A stretch of 64,000 bases of DNA, taken from assembly GCF_000621805.1 (NCBI RefSeq), contig NZ_JHXH01000003.1:62001-126000 (forward strand), read 5' to 3'. The notes under the pieces are model-generated. The model was given only the letters and a program-made list of their open reading frames with translations. It had not been told where the DNA came from and did not search any database. This DNA is from Ruminococcus sp. FC2018 (GTDB lineage: Bacteria; Bacillota; Clostridia; Oscillospirales; Ruminococcaceae). Below, one piece after another: positions 60,875-64,000 of the stretch (the first letter of the stretch is position 1; every line of letters starts with the position of its first letter). The position numbers and the translations under genes are program-made.

Positions 60875-61375
60875 TTAGCCTACAATTTCTTTTGCAGTCT
60901 TGCCTCTCTTTGCAGCGATCTCATCAAGACTTCTTACTGCAGCAAGACCTGCAAGTGTAGCTCTTACTACGTTGCAAGGATTGTTTGAACGAAGTGACTT
61001 TGTTCTGATATCCTTGATGCCTGCCATCTCTACTACCGATCTCACAGGACCACCTGCGATAACACCGGTACCGGGAGCAGCCGGCTTCATAAGAACTGCG
61101 CCTGCGCCATATTTTCCAACGATCTCGTGAGGGATTGTTGTACCCTTGAGTGAGATCTTTATAAGATTCTTCTTAGCGTCCTCGATACCCTTACGGATCG
61201 CATCCGGAACTTCTCCGGACTTTCCGATGCCGAAGCCTACTGTGCCGTTTCCGTCGCCTACAACAACCAGTGCTGCAAACTTATAGATACGACCACCCTT
61301 AACGGTCTTGGATACTCTGTTGATCGCAACTACCTTTTCGCTAAGTTCCAATGTTGAAGCATCTATTAAAGCCAA
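60875..61375 (-). CDS. rpsE: 30S ribosomal protein S5
   Basis: A 166-residue protein. [20 protein letters not shown] is the double-stranded RNA-binding part with the Gly loop linked in other species to spectinomycin response, and the C-terminal half has [20 protein letters not shown]. It helps decoding accuracy. Confidence 0.98.
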   Translation of the reverse strand: MALIDASTLELSEKVVAINRVSKTVKGGRIYKFAALVVVGDGNGTVGFGIGKSGEVPDAIRKGIEDAKKNLIKISLKGTTIPHEIVGKYGAGAVLMKPAAPGTGVIAGGPVRSVVEMAGIKDIRTKSLRSNNPCNVVRATLAGLAAVRSLDEIAAKRGKTAKEIVG

Positions 61376-61392
61376 ATGTATACCCTCCTTAT

Positions 61393-61752
61393 TTAGAACT
61401 TAAGTCCGCCTTCACGGGCTCCGTCTGCTAACTCCTGAACACGTCCGTGGTAAAGGAATCCGCCTCTGTCGAATACAACATTCTCGATTCCCTTTGCCTT
61501 AGCCGCTGAAGCGATCATCTCTCCGACCTTGCGAGCGCCTTCCTTGTTGCTGCCCTTGCCGTCAAAATCCTTTGACATTGAGGATGCTGCGCAAAGTGTA
61601 ACGCCTGTCTCGTCGTTTATGATCTGTGCATAGATATGCTTAGAGGAGCGGAATACATTAAGGCGAGGACACTGTGCAGTACCGCAGATCTTATTGCGGA
61701 CTCTTGCGTGTCTCTTGGCTCTTGCCTTAGCCTTGTCAAGCTTTTTAACCAT
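61393..61752 (-). CDS. rplR: 50S ribosomal protein L18
   Basis: A 119-residue 5S rRNA-binding protein. [19 protein letters not shown] and [24 protein letters not shown] (landmark) are diagnostic. Confidence 0.98.
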   Translation of the reverse strand: MVKKLDKAKARAKRHARVRNKICGTAQCPRLNVFRSSKHIYAQIINDETGVTLCAASSMSKDFDGKGSNKEGARKVGEMIASAAKAKGIENVVFDRGGFLYHGRVQELADGAREGGLKF

Positions 61753-61770
61753 AGTAATTCTCTCCTTTTA

Positions 61771-62322
61771 TTACTTCTTAGCACCCTTACCGGCTTTACC
61801 TTCCTTATGGATAACGTACTCGCCGACATAGCGGATACCCTTACCCTTATAAGGCTCCGGTGGACGCTTCTTACGGATCTCGCAAGCAAACTGACCAACT
61901 TCCTGCTTGTCGCAGCCTGATACTGTGATGTGGTTTGCATCAGGCATCTCCAACTTGATAGTATCTGTTTCAGCGATAACTACCTGATTGGAGAAGCCCA
62001 GGTTAAGAACCAGGTTCTTGCCCTGCTTCTGTCCTCTGTAACCTACACCTACGATCTCCAGCTGCTTTGTGAATCCATTTGTTACACCCTCGACCATATT
62101 GTTGAGAAGTGTTCTTGTAAGACCGTGCAGTGACTTGTGCATCTTGTCCTCGCTTGGACGCTCAACAGTGAGCACACCTGCATCGTTCTTGATTATCATA
62201 TCACCATGAAGCTTCTTGGTGAGTGTTCCCTTTGGTCCCTTGACCGTAACCAGATTGCCTTCCGCAATTGTTACATCCACACCTGCAGGAACACTAATCG
62301 GCTTGATACCTATTCTTGACAT
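61771..62322 (-). CDS. rplF: 50S ribosomal protein L6
   Basis: A 183-residue protein with two L6 domains. SRIGIKPISVPAGVDVTI starts it and PPEPYKGKGIRYVGEYV is the C-terminal signature. It lies near the factor-binding site of the 50S subunit. Confidence 0.98.
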   Translation of the reverse strand: MSRIGIKPISVPAGVDVTIAEGNLVTVKGPKGTLTKKLHGDMIIKNDAGVLTVERPSEDKMHKSLHGLTRTLLNNMVEGVTNGFTKQLEIVGVGYRGQKQGKNLVLNLGFSNQVVIAETDTIKLEMPDANHITVSGCDKQEVGQFACEIRKKRPPEPYKGKGIRYVGEYVIHKEGKAGKGAKK

Positions 62323-62336
62323 AACATTAGTCCTCC

Positions 62337-62735
62337 TTACCAGATGAATGCGAGAACTTCTCCGCCCACGTTCAGCTCACGAGCCTTCTTATCGGTGATA
62401 ACGCCCTTGGATGTTGATACGATGGCAACACCAAGACCCTTTATTACCTTAGGCATATCCTCGCAGCTTGCGTAGATCCTCAGTCCCGGCTTAGACACTC
62501 TTCTAAGACCTGTGATGACTGAATTTCTGTTCTCGTCATATTTAAGAGTAATTCTTATTATACCCTGCTTACCGTCCTCAATGATCTTGAAGTCCTTGAT
62601 ATAGCCCTCGTCCACGAGGATCTGTATGATGGACTTCTTCATATTAGATGCAGGAACGTCAACAGTTGCGTGCTTTGCAGAACTTGCATTACGAATTCTG
62701 GTCAATAAATCTGCTATTGTATCAGTAATTTGCAT
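62337..62735 (-). CDS. rpsH: 30S ribosomal protein S8
   Basis: A 132-residue protein. [18 protein letters not shown] at the start and the C-terminal [20 protein letters not shown] are characteristic. In other bacteria S8 can repress the spc operon by binding its mRNA; no site is identified here. Confidence 0.98.
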   Translation of the reverse strand: MQITDTIADLLTRIRNASSAKHATVDVPASNMKKSIIQILVDEGYIKDFKIIEDGKQGIIRITLKYDENRNSVITGLRRVSKPGLRIYASCEDMPKVIKGLGVAIVSTSKGVITDKKARELNVGGEVLAFIW

Positions 62736-62750
62736 GCTTGTTAACCTCCT

Positions 62751-62936
62751 TTACCAACTTGCCTTCTTAACGCCCGGGATCTTACCCTCATGAGCCAGTT
62801 CTCTGAAGCAGATACGGCAGATGCCGAACTTTCTCAGATATGCATGAGGTCTTCCGCAGATCTTACATCTGTTGTAAGCACGAGTTGAATACTTAGGCGC
62901 AGCCTGCTGCTTGTTTATCATAGACTTCTTAGCCAT
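62751..62936 (-). CDS. rpsN: 30S ribosomal protein S14, zinc (type Z) form
   Basis: A 61-residue protein. The pair CKICG and CRICF, 12 residues apart, makes the zinc ribbon of the short C+ form of S14. The length and the final [11 protein letters not shown] agree with that form. It lies between rplE and rpsH. Confidence 0.97.
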   Translation of the reverse strand: MAKKSMINKQQAAPKYSTRAYNRCKICGRPHAYLRKFGICRICFRELAHEGKIPGVKKASW

Positions 62937-62955
62937 TACTTATATCCTCCTCTTC

Positions 62956-63498
62956 TTACTTCTCTGCAAAAGGTGCGCCCATCAGTGAGAGCAGCTCTTT
63001 TGCCTCTTCATCGGTGTTTGCGGTAGTGATAAAGTTGATATCCATACCACGAACCTTGTCGATCTTATCGTACTCGATCTCAGGGAAGATCAGCTGCTCT
63101 TTGATACCGGTGGAGTAATTTCCTCTGCCGTCGAAAGAGTTTGCGCTGATGCCTCTGAAGTCACGAACACGTGGGAATGCAACATTGAAAAGTCTGTCAA
63201 CAAACTCATACATCTTTTCCGATCTGAGTGTTACCTTAACGCCGATCACCTGTCCGTCACGAAGCTTGAAGTTAGCAACAGACTTCTTGGACTTGCACAC
63301 TACAGGCTTCTGTCCTGTGATCGCTGCAAGGTCAGCCATGATAGCGTCGATGACCTTCTTGTTATCCTTATCAGCTCCGCAGCCAACGTTGATGACTACC
63401 TTATCGAGCTTTGGGATCTGCATTACGTTTGAATAGTTGAACTTCTTCATCATAGCAGGAGCTACGGTGTTCACATATTCTTCTTTAAGTCTTGACAT
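62956..63498 (-). CDS. rplE: 50S ribosomal protein L5
   Basis: A 180-residue 5S rRNA-binding protein. [19 protein letters not shown] and [19 protein letters not shown] are diagnostic. It contacts the P-site tRNA and bridges to S13. Confidence 0.98.
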   Translation of the reverse strand: MSRLKEEYVNTVAPAMMKKFNYSNVMQIPKLDKVVINVGCGADKDNKKVIDAIMADLAAITGQKPVVCKSKKSVANFKLRDGQVIGVKVTLRSEKMYEFVDRLFNVAFPRVRDFRGISANSFDGRGNYSTGIKEQLIFPEIEYDKIDKVRGMDINFITTANTDEEAKELLSLMGAPFAEK

Positions 63499-63515
63499 CG
63501 TTTAACTCCTCCTTA

Positions 63516-63833
63516 TCATATTTCTTCGCTGCAGCTCTTGCAGACTCTGACTTTAGAGCCGTCCTCAAGGATCTTGTGAGCGATCCTTGTAGGCTTGCTG
63601 CACTTAGGGCAAACCAGCTGTACCTTGCTTGCATACATAGCTGCCTCAGCCTCTACGATGCCGCCCTGCTCGCCCTGTCTTCTGGGCTTAACGTGCTTTG
63701 TTACAACATTAAGTCCCTCAACGATTACCTTACCTTCCTTGGGAGATACCTGAAGTACCTTACCCTGCTTGCCCTTATCCTTACCGGAAAGAACAACGAC
63801 GGTGTCGCCTGATCTTACGTGTACCTTATTCAT
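63516..63833 (-). CDS. rplX: 50S ribosomal protein L24
   Basis: A 105-residue KOW protein beginning [21 protein letters not shown]. The C-terminal half has a four-cysteine ribbon (CPKC...CKSC), which is present in many Firmicutes L24 proteins. It helps start 50S assembly. Confidence 0.97.
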   Translation of the reverse strand: MNKVHVRSGDTVVVLSGKDKGKQGKVLQVSPKEGKVIVEGLNVVTKHVKPRRQGEQGGIVEAEAAMYASKVQLVCPKCSKPTRIAHKILEDGSKVRVCKSCSEEI

Positions 63834-63848
63834 TTACGACACCTCCGA

Positions 63849-64000
63849 TCAAAGAACTTCAGGAGCCAGAGACAGGATCTTCAGATAATCCTTTTCTCTC
63901 AGTTCCTTTGCAACAGGTCCGAATATACGGGTTCCTCTTGGGTTCTTATCTTCCTTGATTATTACAGCTGCGTTCTCGTCGAAACGGATATATGTTCCGT
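63849..64000 (-). CDS. rplN: 50S ribosomal protein L14, C-terminal part
   Basis: The last 50 codons are visible on the minus strand: [38 protein letters not shown] and the end LAPEVL. The 5' part lies beyond the window. L14 directly upstream of L24 is the standard gene order. Confidence 0.95.
   Translation of the reverse strand, partial: GTYIRFDENAAVIIKEDKNPRGTRIFGPVAKELREKDYLKILSLAPEVL

Noticed and set aside
1-64000. CRISPR arrays, rRNA genes and prophage structural genes
   Set aside because: No regularly spaced repeats with unique spacers, no rRNA sequence and no phage head or tail proteins were seen.

Overview
The window looks like a chromosomal segment of an anaerobic, Gram-positive member of the Clostridia, most like Ruminococcus and relatives. 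The signs are strong AGGAGG-type ribosome binding sites, near-perfect TTGACA/TATAAT promoters with 17-base spacers, two T-box riboswitches, an Ior/PaaK arylacetate module, a 2-hydroxyacyl-CoA dehydratase activase pair, a GH25/CWB2 surface protein and the Firmicutes form of the spc ribosomal operon. The genus assignment is inference.

Layout. 1-2720: end of an FtsX-type permease, an AraC regulator, a 41-bp tandem repeat and a broken metallophosphoesterase gene abutting a 5'-truncated TIR/SEFIR-type gene. 3410-10550: an integrative mobilizable element next to tRNA-Leu(GAG). It carries a promoter-driven structured noncoding RNA, 9-bp iterons, a DUF927 ATPase, MobC, a relaxase with a second gene nested in another frame, an excisionase and a tyrosine integrase. 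10551-15716: two tRNAs, metG, and a reverse transcriptase preceded by its own promoter and a short RNA closed by 13-bp complementary ends, an arrangement like a retron although the enzyme lacks the usual retron motifs. 15799-17873: ECF sigma factor and probable anti-sigma. 17909-22850: tmk, asnA, asnS and a DAACS transporter, the last three apparently behind a T-box whose specifier reads as AAC (Asn). 23034-34376: upp, membrane proteins, paaK-iorB-iorA, a phosphoesterase, an rRNA methyltransferase, small proteins and an amino-acid binding lipoprotein. 35258-42836: surface lysozyme-like protein, rpiB, tsaB, tsaE, a DUF3810 protease-like protein and fhs. 43079-47297: dehydratase activase and partner. 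47301-47566: a 266-bp MITE-like noncoding repeat made of hairpins. 47644-49545: ridA and ilvA behind a second T-box. 49576-53602: binding lipoprotein, degenerate GGDEF sensor and another membrane phosphoesterase. 53702-64000: rplQ to rplN on the minus strand.

The strongest candidates for something undescribed are the reverse transcriptase plus RNA (14277-15716), the promoter-RNA-terminator unit at 3604-4042, and the gene nested inside the relaxase (7959-8420). All functional statements rest on recognising protein families and sequence patterns by eye. No database search or folding programme was run.
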